Part shown: one piece after another, positions 11,005 to 11,155 of the stretch | Layout: the number at the start of each line of letters is the position of its first letter | How positions within the stretch are numbered: position 1 is the stretch's first letter | Origin: CAKSXP01 sp964539115 | GTDB lineage: Bacteria > Bacillota > Clostridia > Oscillospirales > Oscillospiraceae | Direction: 5' to 3' | Assembly (NCBI GenBank): GCA_964539115.1 | Contig: CAZIHY010000068.1 | Location: 1-11,155 of the forward strand | Length of the DNA stretch: 11,155 nt | Position numbers and translations under genes: made by a program | Notes under the pieces: model-generated | Database searches by the model: none | What the model was told of the DNA's origin: nothing | The model's input: the letters and a program-made list of their open reading frames with translations, nothing else

Positions 11005-11155
11005 ATGAAGAAGGCTATATCTCTTGTACTTGCTGTAATGCTTATAATTATGGCGTTCGAAGGCTGCGGACAGTCCGCTGACGATCCGACCGACAGCCTT
11101 GAGAATCCTGTCAGCGACCTGACCGTTGAACAGATCGAGGCCATCTACACCGGTG
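11005..11155 (+). CDS. PstS-like substrate-binding lipoprotein, N-terminal part (runs off window)
   Basis: The first 50 residues are visible. Residues 1-21 are a lipoprotein signal: KK, a hydrophobic run (AISLVLAVMLIIM) and Cys21 in AFEGC, where Glu at -2 is unusual. An acidic linker (GQSADDPTDSLE) is followed directly by NPVSDLTVEQIEAIYTG (34-50). The LTVEQIxxIYTG motif is typical of phosphate-type (PstS) binding proteins, where it normally comes more than 100 residues after the lipid-anchored Cys. Here it comes about 20 residues after, so either the first lobe is missing or this is a short single-domain relative. AAAGGAG lies about 13 bases before the ATG. No clear promoter was found in the 80 bases after the preceding terminator. 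Confidence 0.7.
   Translation, partial: MKKAISLVLAVMLIIMAFEGCGQSADDPTDSLENPVSDLTVEQIEAIYTG

Overview
The window looks like chromosome of an anaerobic, Gram-positive Firmicute of the class Clostridia. This rests on mixed 45-55% GC by eye, strong AGGAGG-type ribosome binding sites, sigma-A promoters with 17-base spacers, and gene families typical of gut or sludge clostridia: EFR1-type flavodoxin/ferredoxin, a CPC_1213-type mini-protein, GyrI-like, and an SPL-family radical SAM protein. No tRNA, rRNA, CRISPR array, insertion sequence or phage gene was seen. The species cannot be named from the sequence.

Layout. 1-171: C-terminal end of a ferredoxin-domain protein (+), converging on a tannase-like alpha/beta hydrolase (210-1643, -) that has its own promoter. 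1841-2770: an SPL-family radical SAM gene (+), split by a frameshift near 2203. 2820-3379: a possible 34-residue ORF overlapping a four-helix membrane protein, closed by a terminator. 3452-4604: a compact GNAT acetyltransferase/TetR regulator operon whose promoter holds a perfect palindrome between -35 and -10 and a second copy at the transcription start, so autorepression is likely. 4739-4979: a two-helix mini membrane protein with a TTG start, followed by a strong hairpin. 5267-8153: a minus-strand pair, a tocopherol cyclase-like protein overlapping a YyaL/DUF255 thioredoxin-fold protein. 8200-8975: a divergent block, with a cysteine-free HMA-fold protein and two tiny basic proteins on the minus strand and a classical CxxC HMA protein on the plus strand. 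9252-10083: a GyrI-like protein and the in-frame-deleted remnant of an MmcQ/YjbR gene. 10080-10922: a class-I glutamine amidotransferase-like hydrolase of the PuuD type behind a hairpin-rich leader. 11005 to the end: the start of a PstS-like lipoprotein that appears to lack most of the first PstS lobe.

How it fits together. This is a patchwork of small independent transcription units, each with its own promoter and/or terminator. There is no single pathway. The best supported functional unit is the self-regulated GNAT-TetR operon. The cysteine-free and CxxC HMA genes, back to back with facing promoters, are the most suggestive uncharacterised group. Several genes show decay or trimming: the frameshifted SPL gene, the internally deleted MmcQ gene and the possibly shortened PstS-like gene. 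Nothing here clearly amounts to a new multi-gene defence or biosynthetic system.
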